In this document: in pieces, positions 55,438-64,000 of the stretch | How positions within the stretch are numbered: position 1 is the stretch's first letter | How the letters are laid out: each line of letters opens with the position of its first letter | Assembly (NCBI GenBank): GCA_011053055.1 | Contig: DRHT01000051.1 | Coordinates: 1-64,000 of the forward strand | Direction: 5' to 3' | Length of the DNA: 64,000 nt | Source of the DNA: Halopseudomonas sabulinigri | Lineage (GTDB): Bacteria > Pseudomonadota > Gammaproteobacteria > Pseudomonadales > Pseudomonadaceae | Program-made: the position numbers and the translations under genes | The notes under the pieces: model-generated | The model's database searches: none | What the model was told of the DNA's origin: nothing | Seen by the model: the letters and a program-made list of their open reading frames with translations, nothing else

Positions 55438-56279
55438 AAATAAACCTGTTTTGCCAAGGATTGCATCTGTCGCGTGAACGGGCCAACCGGCCAATGCCGG
55501 TCTTTCAATTGAATCACCGGCCAGACGCCAAATAAACTGTTACAGCACATGATTTCGTCTGCATCGAGCAGCTCACGATAGCTAACCGCGCGCACCTGCA
55601 CAGGTTCACCTTGCTGCGTGCTCGCTTCTATCAGCAGATCACGCATCACCCCCTGCACACCACACTGGGTCAATTCAGGGGTCACCCATACACCAGCGAT
55701 CCGTAAGAAAAGATTACTCATGGTGCACTCTATCGGTTGCCCTGTCAGGTCACACACCAGCCCTTCAGCGTAGTCGTCAGACTGCCACTCACTACGCGCC
55801 AATACCTGCTCCAATCGGTTCAAATGTTTCAAACCGGCGAGTGCAGGTTGATGACCCAAGCGGGTTTGACAGGCAAACAGACGGATACCTTGTTCAGCGT
55901 TTACCAAGGGATAAGCAGGAGCCGGTGAGCCCAATAATATGCGGTTGGGTTCAGCCGGTAACGGCATTGCATAACCGCGCTGACCACTACCCCGAGTGAG
56001 AATTAGCTTGATCACGCCGTCAACCAGACGTTGCGCCAACAGATCGACCTCGGCGGTCAATTGCTCAGCCGGCAGGTCAAAACGCAGGGAATGGCAGCCG
56101 CGTGCCAAGCGTTGCAGATGTCGCGACCACAAAGGGGCCGCGCCACCAATCACTCGAATGGTTTCAAATAGTCCGTCACCATAGGCCAGGCCGCGATCAC
56201 TCAACGGCAAGCAATCAGCTGCTTGGCCGTTGAGCAAGGTAACTGCAGTTGCGCCTGACATCGTAGCGTCAGCTGTCAT
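55434..56279 (-). CDS. pabC: Aminodeoxychorismate lyase
   Basis: 281 residues, a fold type IV PLP enzyme. It releases pyruvate from 4-amino-4-deoxychorismate to give p-aminobenzoate for folate synthesis. Family blocks seen are [16 protein letters not shown] (about 28-43), the Lys in [16 protein letters not shown] (about 146-161), [21 protein letters not shown] and the [10 protein letters not shown] motif near the end. It overlaps fabF and mltG by 4 bases each, indicating tight coupling. Confidence 0.93.
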
Positions 56280-57517
56280 TCGCAGCGGCGAAAAACCAGA
56301 CTGCCGTTGGTGCCACCAAAGCCGAAGGAGTTGGAGAGCGTCACATTCAGAGGGCGCTGCTGAGCAGTATGCGCCACATAGTTGAGATCGCAGCCCTCAT
56401 CAGGGTTGTCGAGGTTAATGGTCGGCGGCGCAACCTGATCGCGCAATGCCAATACGCTGAACACCGCTTCTACCGCGCCGGCAGCACCCAACAAATGACC
56501 GGTCATAGACTTGGTCGAGCTGATGGCCAGCTTGTGTGCGTGCTCACCAAATACGCTTTTTACTGCGCGGGTCTCGGCCAGATCTCCCGCTGAAGTGGAA
56601 GTACCATGCGCATTGATGTAGTCGACTTCGTCTGGGTTCAGTCCAGCGTCTTTCAACGCATTGACCATACACTTGGCACCGCCGCGACCGTCCTCCGGTG
56701 GCGCTGTCATGTGGAAGGCGTCACCGCTCATGCCAAATCCAACCAGCTCAGCGTAAATATTGGCACCGCGTGCTTTAGCATGCTCGTACTCTTCCAACAC
56801 CATGGCACCGGCACCGTCAGACAGCACAAAGCCGTCGCGATCACGATCCCAAGGGCGACTGGCAGCTTGCGGATCATCATTGCGGGTAGTCATTGCTCGA
56901 GCCGCACTGAAACCACCCAAGCCCAAACCACTGGTTGCCATTTCCGAACCGCCCGCCACCATCATGTCGGCTTCGCCATAGGCGATGTTGCGCGCCGCCA
57001 TGCCGATGCTATGCGTACCTGTGGTGCACGCAGTGGTCATCGCGTAATTCGGGCCTTGCAGACCATATTGAATGGACAGGTACCCGGCCACCATATTGAT
57101 GATCGACCCCGGCACAAAGAATGGGGAAATACGGCGCGGACCACTATTGAGCAATTGCTCACAGTTCTTTTCGATATTGGTTAGGCCACCGATACCAGAC
57201 CCCATGACTACGCCTATGCGATCACGATTTTCATCGGTGATCTCAATGCCGGAGTCTTTGATCGATTGCGCACAGGCAGCCAAGCCGTACTGAATGAACA
57301 GATCAAGCTTGCGCGCCTCTTTCGCTGCCATATACAACTCGACATCGAAATCACGTATGGAGCCACCAATGCGCGTATTGAAAGCGCTAACATCCATATG
57401 CTCGATAGTGGCAATACCGCTTTTGCCAGCCAAGGCGGCCTGCCAACTGCTCTCTACCGTGTTACCCAACGGTGACAGCATACCCAGACCGGTTACCACG
57501 ACGCGTCTACGCGACAC
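56276..57517 (-). CDS. fabF: 3-oxoacyl-[acyl-carrier-protein] synthase II
   Basis: 413 residues, the E. coli FabF length, from a GTG at 57517 with AAGGAG six bases upstream; an ATG six codons earlier is also open. It elongates fatty acids by condensing malonyl-ACP with acyl-ACP. The triad is the Cys in [14 protein letters not shown] (about 155-168), His in [12 protein letters not shown] (about 301-312) and His in [18 protein letters not shown] (about 331-348). It follows acpP, separated by a terminator-like hairpin. Confidence 0.96.
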   Translation of the reverse strand: MSRRRVVVTGLGMLSPLGNTVESSWQAALAGKSGIATIEHMDVSAFNTRIGGSIRDFDVELYMAAKEARKLDLFIQYGLAACAQSIKDSGIEITDENRDRIGVVMGSGIGGLTNIEKNCEQLLNSGPRRISPFFVPGSIINMVAGYLSIQYGLQGPNYAMTTACTTGTHSIGMAARNIAYGEADMMVAGGSEMATSGLGLGGFSAARAMTTRNDDPQAASRPWDRDRDGFVLSDGAGAMVLEEYEHAKARGANIYAELVGFGMSGDAFHMTAPPEDGRGGAKCMVNALKDAGLNPDEVDYINAHGTSTSAGDLAETRAVKSVFGEHAHKLAISSTKSMTGHLLGAAGAVEAVFSVLALRDQVAPPTINLDNPDEGCDLNYVAHTAQQRPLNVTLSNSFGFGGTNGSLVFRRCE

Positions 57518-57661
57518 AGCGAACTCCTTATTCATTCAACTCTGTATAGCAACGGCAAAAGAGCAGAGCCCTCGCCGCGAACCTGCCATATTGTCGGTGC
57601 AAACGCGCCGGGCAGCAAGGCAACCCGCACAAGGCTGCGTATCACCATAATTCGGACATAC

Positions 57662-57699
57662 AAAAAAGCCGCAGTTACTTGAGAGCACTGCGGCTTTTT
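57662..57699 (-). terminator. acpP: Hairpin terminator after acpP
   Basis: Stem AAAAAGCCGCAGT / ACTGCGGCTTTTT with an eleven-base loop, between acpP and fabF on the minus strand. It is likely to reduce read-through so that acpP mRNA is made in excess over fabF. Confidence 0.85.
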
Positions 57700-57723
57700 G
57701 TGACCTTTCAGCAGACTGCGTGA

Positions 57724-57960
57724 TTACTTCTCGTTAGAGTTCACGTAGTTGATTGCTTCTTGGACGGTGGTGATTTTCTCGGCTTCTTCATCCGGAATTT
57801 CGGTCTCGAATTCTTCTTCGAGGGCCATAACGAGCTCCACGGTGTCCAGGGAGTCAGCGCCAAGATCTTCAACAAAAGAAGCGCTGTTGGTCACTTCTTC
57901 TTCTTTGACGCCGAGCTGCTCGGCAACGATTTTCTTGACGCGTTCTTCGATGGTACTCAT
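57724..57960 (-). CDS. acpP: Acyl carrier protein
   Basis: 78 residues, highly acidic. The phosphopantetheine attachment site is Ser37 in [19 protein letters not shown]. It carries growing acyl chains for fatty acid synthesis and for lipid A and lipoylation pathways. It sits between fabG and fabF as in most proteobacteria. A 178-base gap separates it from fabG, so it probably also has its own promoter. Confidence 0.98.
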   Translation of the reverse strand: MSTIEERVKKIVAEQLGVKEEEVTNSASFVEDLGADSLDTVELVMALEEEFETEIPDEEAEKITTVQEAINYVNSNEK

Positions 57961-58138
57961 ACCTTGTTCTCACTCCTATTTGCAGTTCCGAGAAGCCGGA
58001 ATGCGGGTAGTTTATAGAAACAAATTGCTTAGTTTCAAGCGTCAATCGCTTCTATCGTAAAAGGTGCTAGGCCTGTTGGGCCTGTACCCAAGAAAAAATC
58101 ATGCAAAAACATGAGTTTAGCCTAGATGGAAACCCACC

Positions 58139-58882
58139 TTAGCTCATGTACATACCGCCATTGACCGGCAATGTTGCCCCGGTAATGTAGCCTGCCGACT
58201 CGCTGGCAAGAAAGCCTACTGCGGCTGCAATTTCATCAGCTTGACCCAAACGACCAAGCGGAATCTGCTCCAGCATCACGTCACGCTGGCTGTCATTAAG
58301 CGCACGCGTCATGTCTGTGTCAATAAAACCTGGTGCTACGGCGTTCACAGTAATAGCACGAGAGCCCACTTCACGCGCAAGTGCGCGAGTGAAACCTTCC
58401 ATGCCAGCCTTAGCCGCAGCGTAGTTTGATTGACCCGCATTACCCATGCCGCCAACCACAGAACTGATGTTGATGATACGCCCCCAACGGCTCTTGGTCA
58501 TGCCCCGCAACACAGCCTTGGACAGGCGGTAAACGGAGCCAAGATTGGTGTTCAGCACATCATCCCACTCATTCTCTTTCATGCGCATCAGCAGATTATC
58601 GGCGGTGATACCTGCATTATTGACCAAAATTGCTGGCGCGCCATAACTATCAGTAATACTGCTCAGCACGGCAGCAACCGATTCAGAGTCGCGTACATCG
58701 AGCTTTAAACCGGTCCCTTTGTAGCCTGCTTGTGCCAACTTATCGGCAATCGCCTGCGCGCCCTGATCACTGGTCGCAGTACCCACCACAATGGCGCCTT
58801 GGGCAGCGAGAGCGTGAGCAATCGCCTGGCCGATACCACGACTTGCGCCTGTAACCAGCGCGACTTTTCCTTCAAGACTCAT
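58139..58882 (-). CDS. fabG: 3-oxoacyl-[acyl-carrier-protein] reductase
   Basis: 247 residues from the ATG at 58882 with AAGGA seven bases upstream; a longer frame overlaps fabD. It is a short-chain dehydrogenase with NADP motif TGASRGIG (11-18), NNAG (88-91), Ser140/141 in INISSVVG, and catalytic Tyr154-x3-Lys158 in NYAAAKAG. It reduces beta-ketoacyl-ACP with NADPH. It begins 10 bases after fabD. Confidence 0.97.
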   Translation of the reverse strand: MSLEGKVALVTGASRGIGQAIAHALAAQGAIVVGTATSDQGAQAIADKLAQAGYKGTGLKLDVRDSESVAAVLSSITDSYGAPAILVNNAGITADNLLMRMKENEWDDVLNTNLGSVYRLSKAVLRGMTKSRWGRIINISSVVGGMGNAGQSNYAAAKAGMEGFTRALAREVGSRAITVNAVAPGFIDTDMTRALNDSQRDVMLEQIPLGRLGQADEIAAAVGFLASESAGYITGATLPVNGGMYMS

Positions 58883-58892
58883 ATCAAATTCC

Positions 58893-59831
58893 TTATGCAA
58901 AGAGTTCGCTGAACGCCGTGAAGCCCGCAACGCTTTCTAAACTGTGGTTGCTGACCGCTTTAGTGCAGCGTTTGTTCAAACCACCCAGCACTTTACCTGG
59001 ACCACATTCCACCAGATCGGTAACGCCTTGCTCTGCCATATAAAGCACCGATTCAACCCAGCGTACTGGACTGTAAAGCTGCTCAACCAACAATTGGCGT
59101 ACATCAGAAACGTCGGCGGCTGGACGCGCCGTCACGTTCTGTACCAGCGTAATGCTAGGCACCTGCCACTTTAAAGCGGCAAAGTCGACTGACAGCTGCT
59201 CAGCTGCAGACTCCATCAACGCACAATGTGACGGCACACTAACCGGCAGCGCAATCGCGCGCTTGGCGCCGGCATTCTTACAGGCATCGATAGCACGGGC
59301 TACGGCATCAGCCTCCCCAGCAATAACCACCTGGCCGGGAGCATTAAAATTAACAGCGCTAACCACTTGGCCTTGGGAGGCTGCTGCGCACAATTCGATG
59401 ATTTGCTCATCCTCAAGCCCCAGGATCGCTGCCATAGCACCCTGACCCTCAGGAACCGCCTGCTGCATCAATTGACCACGACGCTCAACCAAACGAACCG
59501 CGTGGGCAAAAGGCAAGACTTCAGCCGCGACCAGCGCCGAGTACTCACCCAAACTGTGCCCAGCAACGAAGCCAGGACGCACCGAGCTGCTCTGGCACCA
59601 TAGGCGCCAGAGGGCTACAGAAGCAGTAAGGATCGCCGGCTGTGTGCGATCAGTGCGATTCAAGTCAGCCTCTGGCCCGTTTTGGCTCAGCGCCCAAAGG
59701 TCGTAACCGAGCGCATCGGAAGCTTCATTGAAAGTCTCTTTGATGACAGCGTGTTGCTCGGCCAATTCGCCCAACATACCAACAGACTGCGAGCCTTGCC
59801 CGGGGAAAACGAAGCCAAGGGAATTAGTCAT
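58893..59831 (-). CDS. fabD: Malonyl-CoA:ACP transacylase
   Basis: 312 residues. It transfers malonyl from CoA to ACP. The nucleophile is Ser93 in VAGHSLGEYSAL, and the His is in SVPSHCALM (near 203). VFPGQGSQSVGM opens the protein and VECGPGKVLGGLNKR (about 277-291) is the C-terminal signature. AGGAAGATGGT precedes the ATG. It is part of plsX-fabD-fabG; fabH is absent, as usual for Pseudomonas. Confidence 0.96.
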   Translation of the reverse strand: MTNSLGFVFPGQGSQSVGMLGELAEQHAVIKETFNEASDALGYDLWALSQNGPEADLNRTDRTQPAILTASVALWRLWCQSSSVRPGFVAGHSLGEYSALVAAEVLPFAHAVRLVERRGQLMQQAVPEGQGAMAAILGLEDEQIIELCAAASQGQVVSAVNFNAPGQVVIAGEADAVARAIDACKNAGAKRAIALPVSVPSHCALMESAAEQLSVDFAALKWQVPSITLVQNVTARPAADVSDVRQLLVEQLYSPVRWVESVLYMAEQGVTDLVECGPGKVLGGLNKRCTKAVSNHSLESVAGFTAFSELFA

Positions 59832-59927
59832 ACCATCTTCCTGTTATCCAATGAGTGAGGAGAGTTTAGACACATGAGTGCGGCAATGGAATTTGGATGC
59901 GCTGCGCCCCTGCCAGGTCACAGCAAC

Positions 59928-60938
59928 TCAACGAGGCGCCTGCAGACGCAGCGCAATCCGCGCAGGCAAATCAGCCTCGCAGGCTTTAACTGCTTTGCCG
60001 ATGGCGGCCAGCATGGCCTGTTCGCCAGCGCCGCCGTGGCTTTTAATTACCACGCCGCGCAAACCCAGCAAACTGGCCCCATTGTGACGATCAGGATCAT
60101 TACGCTGTCGCATCGATTTCAGTGAATGGCGCACCCAAGGCGATATCCAGCGCAACAGTCGACTGGCCTGCATCGCGTCACGCATCTCCGCTTGCAGGTA
60201 GCTGGCCACGCCCTCGCTGGCCTTGAGCAGCACATTACCAACGAAGCCATCACACACCAGCACATCAGCCTCGCCGCGAAACAAACCGTCACCTTCAACA
60301 TGGCCAACATAGTTGAGCTGATCGCTGGCCGCCAACAATGCAGCAACAGCGCGCACCTCCCGCGCACCCTTATTGACCTCGTGACCGATATTCAACAATC
60401 CGACCCGCGGATTGGGGTTACCGGTCAGCTCCGCCGCTGCCGCCGAGCCCATCAAAGCGAACTCGAATAATTGCTCGGCGGAACAATCAACATTGGCGCC
60501 CAAATCCAAAACGTGGCAATCGTGCCCAGCGACGGGTAAAGCGGCCATGATTGCCGGGCGCTGAACTCCTTCCAGCATACCCAGCACAGAGCGCGCCAAC
60601 ACCATCAGCGCTCCTGTATTACCCGCACTCAGACAGCCCTCTGCATGCCCGTCGCGTACCAACTGCAGGGCCACCCGCATAGAAGCATCAGGCTTGCCAC
60701 GCAGCACTTGTGCCGGCGCATCATCAGCCAAAATTTGCTCAGAAGCAGGTACCACAGAGATTCGATCGGCGGAATAACGGGCAGCAGAAAGCAGCGGTGC
60801 AATAACGTCCGCAGAGCCAACTAAGATAAGGTGCAACGAAGGGAAAAGCGCAAGACTACGAATAGCAGCGGGGATAATGCAACGGGGACCGAAGTCCCCG
60901 CCCATCACATCAATCGCTAGACGGATTGACGTGGACAA
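59928..60938 (-). CDS. plsX: Phosphate acyltransferase PlsX
   Basis: 336 residues from a TTG at 60938, only 3 bases after the rpmF stop codon. No ATG fits; the family block AIDVMGGDFGP starts at residue 8. PlsX makes acyl-phosphate from acyl-ACP for phospholipid synthesis. Other hallmarks are CLSAGNTGALMVLAR (about 97-111), GANVDCSAEQLFEFALMG and VCDGFVGNVLLKASEG. The TTG and the lack of a clear binding site suggest translation coupled to rpmF. Confidence 0.94.
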   Translation of the reverse strand: MSTSIRLAIDVMGGDFGPRCIIPAAIRSLALFPSLHLILVGSADVIAPLLSAARYSADRISVVPASEQILADDAPAQVLRGKPDASMRVALQLVRDGHAEGCLSAGNTGALMVLARSVLGMLEGVQRPAIMAALPVAGHDCHVLDLGANVDCSAEQLFEFALMGSAAAAELTGNPNPRVGLLNIGHEVNKGAREVRAVAALLAASDQLNYVGHVEGDGLFRGEADVLVCDGFVGNVLLKASEGVASYLQAEMRDAMQASRLLRWISPWVRHSLKSMRQRNDPDRHNGASLLGLRGVVIKSHGGAGEQAMLAAIGKAVKACEADLPARIALRLQAPR

Positions 60939-60941
60939 AAC

Positions 60942-61124
60942 TTATTCGTCGTTGTCCTTGTTTACAACCTGACGACCGCGGTAGAAACCGTCAGGAGAAA
61001 CGTGGTGACGAAGATGGGTTTCGCCAGTGGTCTTGTCTACAGACAAGGCAGCGGAGGACAACGCATCGTGTGAACGACGCATGCCGCGTGCGGAACGGGA
61101 CTTTTTGTTCTGCTGAACAGCCAT
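60942..61124 (-). CDS. rpmF: 50S ribosomal protein L32
   Basis: 60 residues. The opening [22 protein letters not shown] and the closing [12 protein letters not shown] are typical of L32. This is the type without the zinc-binding Cys pairs of the C+ paralogue, as in most gammaproteobacteria. TAGGAG lies ten bases before the ATG. It is 19 bases downstream of yceD and 3 bases before plsX. Confidence 0.97.
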   Translation of the reverse strand: MAVQQNKKSRSARGMRRSHDALSSAALSVDKTTGETHLRHHVSPDGFYRGRQVVNKDNDE

Positions 61125-61143
61125 GACTAATAAGCTCCTAAGC

Positions 61144-61665
61144 TCAGGTATCGCGTTTTAACTTGGCCAGCACGCTGAAAGGATTAGGCTTCTCAGACTT
61201 TTCCTCCGGCTCCGCCGTTTCAGGGCGATACCCTGGCGGATGCTGACATGTGTCCTGCGGGTGCATCGGAACTGCAGGCAAAGCCAGAAGCAGTTCGTCT
61301 TCGATCAAAGAAATCAGATCGAGCGGTTCTTCACCCACAATAACCGGTTCATAAAGACGGGGCAGCTGTTTGGCAGCCTCATCAGTTTCGACAAAACCTA
61401 CATCACATTCGCTATCGAGCGGCACAATGACCTGCTCGAGGCAGCGCTGGCAGATCAACGGTGCATTGGTCCGATAATGACCATGCATGGTGCCGATCTT
61501 TTGCTCGTCGCGGGCGAAATGCAATTTTACTTGCACATCATCAGCGGGAGCAGATAGCAATGCCGCCAAACGATGCATGCTGTCCGCTTTAACCACGCCT
61601 TCAAGGGTGATTTGGCGATCAACAAGCCGCATTGGCTCGACGTATGAGGGTATGGTTCCAGACAT
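61144..61665 (-). CDS. yceD: YceD/DUF177 family protein
   Basis: 173 residues. The family block is [33 protein letters not shown] (about 61-93), and the acidic later part ([25 protein letters not shown]) is also conserved. Its fixed position upstream of rpmF is conserved in bacteria and plastids, where it is linked to 23S rRNA processing or ribosome assembly. The start has a poor binding site. It is divergent from the maf gene. Confidence 0.93.
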   Translation of the reverse strand: MSGTIPSYVEPMRLVDRQITLEGVVKADSMHRLAALLSAPADDVQVKLHFARDEQKIGTMHGHYRTNAPLICQRCLEQVIVPLDSECDVGFVETDEAAKQLPRLYEPVIVGEEPLDLISLIEDELLLALPAVPMHPQDTCQHPPGYRPETAEPEEKSEKPNPFSVLAKLKRDT

Positions 61666-61797
61666 AAGCGCGCAATTCTAGGGGCAGGAGAGCCAACTGT
61701 CAAAACTATTTGCAACCCAAACAACAACTGCTAGTCGACTCGCCAGCTTTATTGACGTGCAGGTAATATACACCACGTAAAAAAAGGGAGAAAACCC

Positions 61798-62376
61798 ATG
61801 CTGCCATTGATTCTGGCCTCGAGCTCACGCTATCGCAAATCGCTTCTCGAGCGCCTGCACTTACCGTTCGAGAGCGCCGCGCCCGACGTCGATGAAACAC
61901 CGTTACAGAATGAGCAGCCAGAGCAGCTCACACGGCGCCTGGCACTGGCCAAAGCGCAAGCACTGCAGGCACGCTACCCCGCTCATTTGATAATTGGCTC
62001 AGACCAAGTCGTGCTGCTGGACAATGAATTGGTGAGCAAGCCAGGCACACACGCTGAGGCCCGCGAGCAACTCACGCGCAGCAGCGGCAAAACCCTGACT
62101 TTTTCAACTGCGCTGTGCCTGCTCAACAGTGCCAGCGGCAAGCATCAGGTTGCGATGGAACCTTACTCGGTTACTTTTCGCGAACTGAATACTGACCAAA
62201 TAGAGCGCTACCTATTGCAGGACAAACCCTACGATTGCGCAGGCAGCTTCAAATCAGAAGGTTTTGGCATCAGCCTGATTGAGCGAATGCACGGAGACGA
62301 CCCCAACAGCTTGATCGGCCTTCCTTTGATCCGCCTATGCCAAATGCTGGCTCAGGAAGGTATTTACCTGCCCTGA
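61798..62376 (+). CDS. Maf family nucleotide pyrophosphatase (YceF-like)
   Basis: 192 residues. It opens LPLILASSSRYRKSLLERL, the Maf signature. The catalytic region is IIGSDQVVLLDNELVSKPG (about 60-78), and CAGSFKSEGFGISLIERMHGDDPNSLIGLPL (about 143-173) is the family's second block. The YceF branch hydrolyses modified nucleotides such as 7-methyl-GTP. GGGAG lies seven bases before the ATG. It is divergent from the yceD-rpmF operon and convergent with sppA. Confidence 0.93.
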   Translation: MLPLILASSSRYRKSLLERLHLPFESAAPDVDETPLQNEQPEQLTRRLALAKAQALQARYPAHLIIGSDQVVLLDNELVSKPGTHAEAREQLTRSSGKTLTFSTALCLLNSASGKHQVAMEPYSVTFRELNTDQIERYLLQDKPYDCAGSFKSEGFGISLIERMHGDDPNSLIGLPLIRLCQMLAQEGIYLP

Positions 62377-62389
62377 GCCAGAACAGCTG

Positions 62390-63388
62390 TTAACGCAAAG
62401 GCGGACCGGAGAAGCCCAGCTCGGCTGCCAAGCTGGAACCCATACTCGCACCCAGCTGGCGAGTGAAGCGAGTGAACGGCGACTCCTGATGTGTGAAGTC
62501 GACCAATTCTTCAGCACCAATAACGTCACGCGCAACCGCTGATGTACTGGAAAGACCATCGATCAAGCCTAACTCGAGCGCCTGCTCACCAGACCAGATC
62601 AAACCGCTGAACATATCAGGCGTTTCTTTCAGGCGATCACCACGTCCAGCCTTGACCTGACGAATGAACTGCTGATGAGTGGTATCCAGCACGGTTTGCC
62701 AGAACTGGCGCTCCTCCGGCTTCTCCGGCTGAAAGGGGTCAAGAAATGCCTTATGTTCGCCCGACGTATAGGTGCGACGCTCCACACCCAATTTATCCAT
62801 GGTGCCGACAAAACCAAAGCTGGCCGCCGTCACGCCAATAGAGCCAACCAAGCTAGCCTTATCGGCATAGATCTCGTCCGCTGCGGCAGCAATATAGTAG
62901 GCGCCGGACGCACCCAGGTCAGAGATAACCGCATATAATTTGATATCTGGATGCAGAGCGCGAAGACGCTTGATTTCGTCATACACGTAGCCAGATTGCA
63001 CCGGACTGCCGCCAGGGCTATTGATACGCAAAATCACACCCTGGGTGTTGGCATCTTCAAATGCCTCACGTAGCGCACCTACCAAGTTGTCGGCACTGGC
63101 TTCCTCTTGGTCGGCAATCATGCCGCGCAATTCGATCACCGCCGTATGCGGCCCACCAACGCTACTGGCCTCCATTTTTGCCCAAGGCGAAAACAGCATA
63201 ATGGCGCCAAATAAATAGGTGAACGTCAGAATTTTGAAGAAAATACCCCAACGACGCGAACGGCGCTGTTCCTGCAACGAGGCCTGCAGCGTTTTATCCA
63301 GCAACTGCCAAGCCTTTTTATCCTCGGCGGACTGCGCCCGCGCTTCCTTGGAGACCATCTCGCCTTCGGTCCATTGATCATTGCCCAT
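62390..63388 (-). CDS. sppA: Signal peptide peptidase SppA (S49 family)
   Basis: 332 residues. The ATG at 63388 shares one base with the HAD gene stop codon (TGATG). One membrane helix (about 52-70) anchors a periplasmic S49 domain. The sequence INSPGGSPVQSG (about 122-133), nucleophile Ser161 in DLGASGAYYIA and Lys177 in YADKASLVGSIGV mark the Ser/Lys dyad region. It degrades cleaved signal peptides in the inner membrane. This is the short single-domain form. It is preceded in the same direction by the HAD phosphatase gene. Confidence 0.92.
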   Translation of the reverse strand: MGNDQWTEGEMVSKEARAQSAEDKKAWQLLDKTLQASLQEQRRSRRWGIFFKILTFTYLFGAIMLFSPWAKMEASSVGGPHTAVIELRGMIADQEEASADNLVGALREAFEDANTQGVILRINSPGGSPVQSGYVYDEIKRLRALHPDIKLYAVISDLGASGAYYIAAAADEIYADKASLVGSIGVTAASFGFVGTMDKLGVERRTYTSGEHKAFLDPFQPEKPEERQFWQTVLDTTHQQFIRQVKAGRGDRLKETPDMFSGLIWSGEQALELGLIDGLSSTSAVARDVIGAEELVDFTHQESPFTRFTRQLGASMGSSLAAELGFSGPPLR

Positions 63389-64000
63389 CAAGCTTCCCCT
63401 ATCGCGGTTTTGCGGCCAACGCGGCCAGACTTACTCAACCAGCCAGCCAACTCGGCGAACTCGTCAATACAGTGCACCGGCGCGCAACGCAGCAACTGCT
63501 CACGTGACTGCGCCCCGTAAGTTGCTGCCACGGCGCGCACATTAGCGTTTGCGGCCATATCCAGATCAAAAGAGCTATCGCCCACCATAATGGCAGCGGA
63601 TGACAGCGAGCCAAGTTCCTGCAAAATCTCCTGCAGCATAAGCGGATGCGGCTTGCTCGCCGTTTCATCCGCGCAACGAGTAGCATCAAAATAACCGAGC
63701 AGATCGTGCTGAGCCAACATTCGATCCAGCCCATTGCGCCCCTTTCCGGTTGCCACCGCCAGGCGATAGCCCTCCGCCCGCCAGCGAGCCAAGGCCTCTA
63801 GAACACCCGGAAACAAGGATACAGGCTGCACTTCCTGGCTGCGATATTGATGGCGATAGCAGCCCACAACCGCCGCAAGGCGCTGGTTATCGCCCTCTTG
63901 CGGATACAAAGCCGCCACCGCTTCAGGCAAACCCAAACCAATAATCCCTCGCACCGCAGACACATCAGGTACCGGCATCATTGCCTCTTCTGCAGCTGCA
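63388..64000 (-). CDS. HAD family hydrolase (phosphoglycolate phosphatase-like), N terminus outside the window
   Basis: At least 203 residues; the frame stays open to the right edge, so the true start and the nucleophile motif DxD are not in the window. Visible are AVRGIIGLGLPEAVAALYP (helical cap), SLFPGVLEALARWRAEGYRLAVATGKGRNGL (about 60-90, second HAD motif Thr), SKPHPLMLQEIL (Lys motif) and MVGDSSFDLDMAANA (GD motif). This matches Gph-type phosphatases found between rluC and sppA in Pseudomonas (from memory). The internal ATG at 63981 is not the true start. Confidence 0.9.
   Translation of the reverse strand, partial: AAAEEAMMPVPDVSAVRGIIGLGLPEAVAALYPQEGDNQRLAAVVGCYRHQYRSQEVQPVSLFPGVLEALARWRAEGYRLAVATGKGRNGLDRMLAQHDLLGYFDATRCADETASKPHPLMLQEILQELGSLSSAAIMVGDSSFDLDMAANANVRAVAATYGAQSREQLLRCAPVHCIDEFAELAGWLSKSGRVGRKTAIGEA

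Noticed and set aside
57294-57650. Plus-strand frame near the fabF start
   Set aside because: It is antisense to fabF and its ribosome-binding site, with no binding site or similarity of its own.

Overview
The window reads as a chromosome segment of a gammaproteobacterium of the order Pseudomonadales, Pseudomonas in the broad sense. The base composition is moderate, by eye less GC-rich than P. aeruginosa, which would suit a marine or Halopseudomonas-type lineage (inference). Lineage markers are algB-kinB, the ccoNOQP / ccoGHIS cluster followed by anr and apt, the split class II ribonucleotide reductase nrdJa-nrdJb, the type IV pilus protein PilZ between holB and tatD, and the order rpmF-plsX-fabD-fabG-acpP-fabF-pabC-mltG-tmk-holB.

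Layout. 1-785 is a poorly coding edge that may begin with the first codons of a tyrosine recombinase running off the left side. 786-9.6 kb holds mostly single genes: DUF3010, a hydrolase, a nitrate-sensor-type chemoreceptor, PaiB, a SatD-DUF3307 pair with palindromes upstream, a LOG-family enzyme, and a PACE efflux pump divergent from a LysR regulator. 9.6-14.3 kb holds kinB-algB, divergent from BON-domain and DUF1328 envelope genes that sit behind a sigma-54 promoter with two candidate activator sites. 14.5-24.7 kb holds a TorF porin, dcd, apbC, a semialdehyde dehydrogenase, a TRAP transporter split over two divergent units, and a chemoreceptor with its sensor domain at the C terminus. 25-36 kb is the micro-oxic respiration block: cbb3 oxidase, its assembly genes, a SafE-type membrane protein, anr and apt, followed by a bacterial voltage-gated sodium channel very like NavAb. 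36.2-40.6 kb holds a LuxR-type response regulator convergent with a hybrid kinase, a lysozyme-like orphan and a CurA-type reductase. 40.8-51.3 kb holds nrdJab with NrdR boxes, small conserved proteins, a radical SAM protein, a secreted esterase, an amidohydrolase, a TetR regulator and a class V aminotransferase. 51.5-64 kb is the fatty acid / cell envelope / replication housekeeping block, ending in a HAD phosphatase cut by the window edge.

How the genes work together. Anr probably controls the cbb3 block: a palindrome lies 41.5 bp upstream of the predicted ccoN start point. NrdR probably controls nrdJ. The most interesting unexplained structure is the algB / BON intergenic region, which has a full bEBP-IHF-sigma54 layout. 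Other candidates for follow-up are the SatD-DUF3307 module with its nested palindromes, the NavAb-like channel, and the operator-like palindrome between the two halves of the TRAP transporter. No CRISPR array, tRNA, rRNA or complete insertion sequence was seen.
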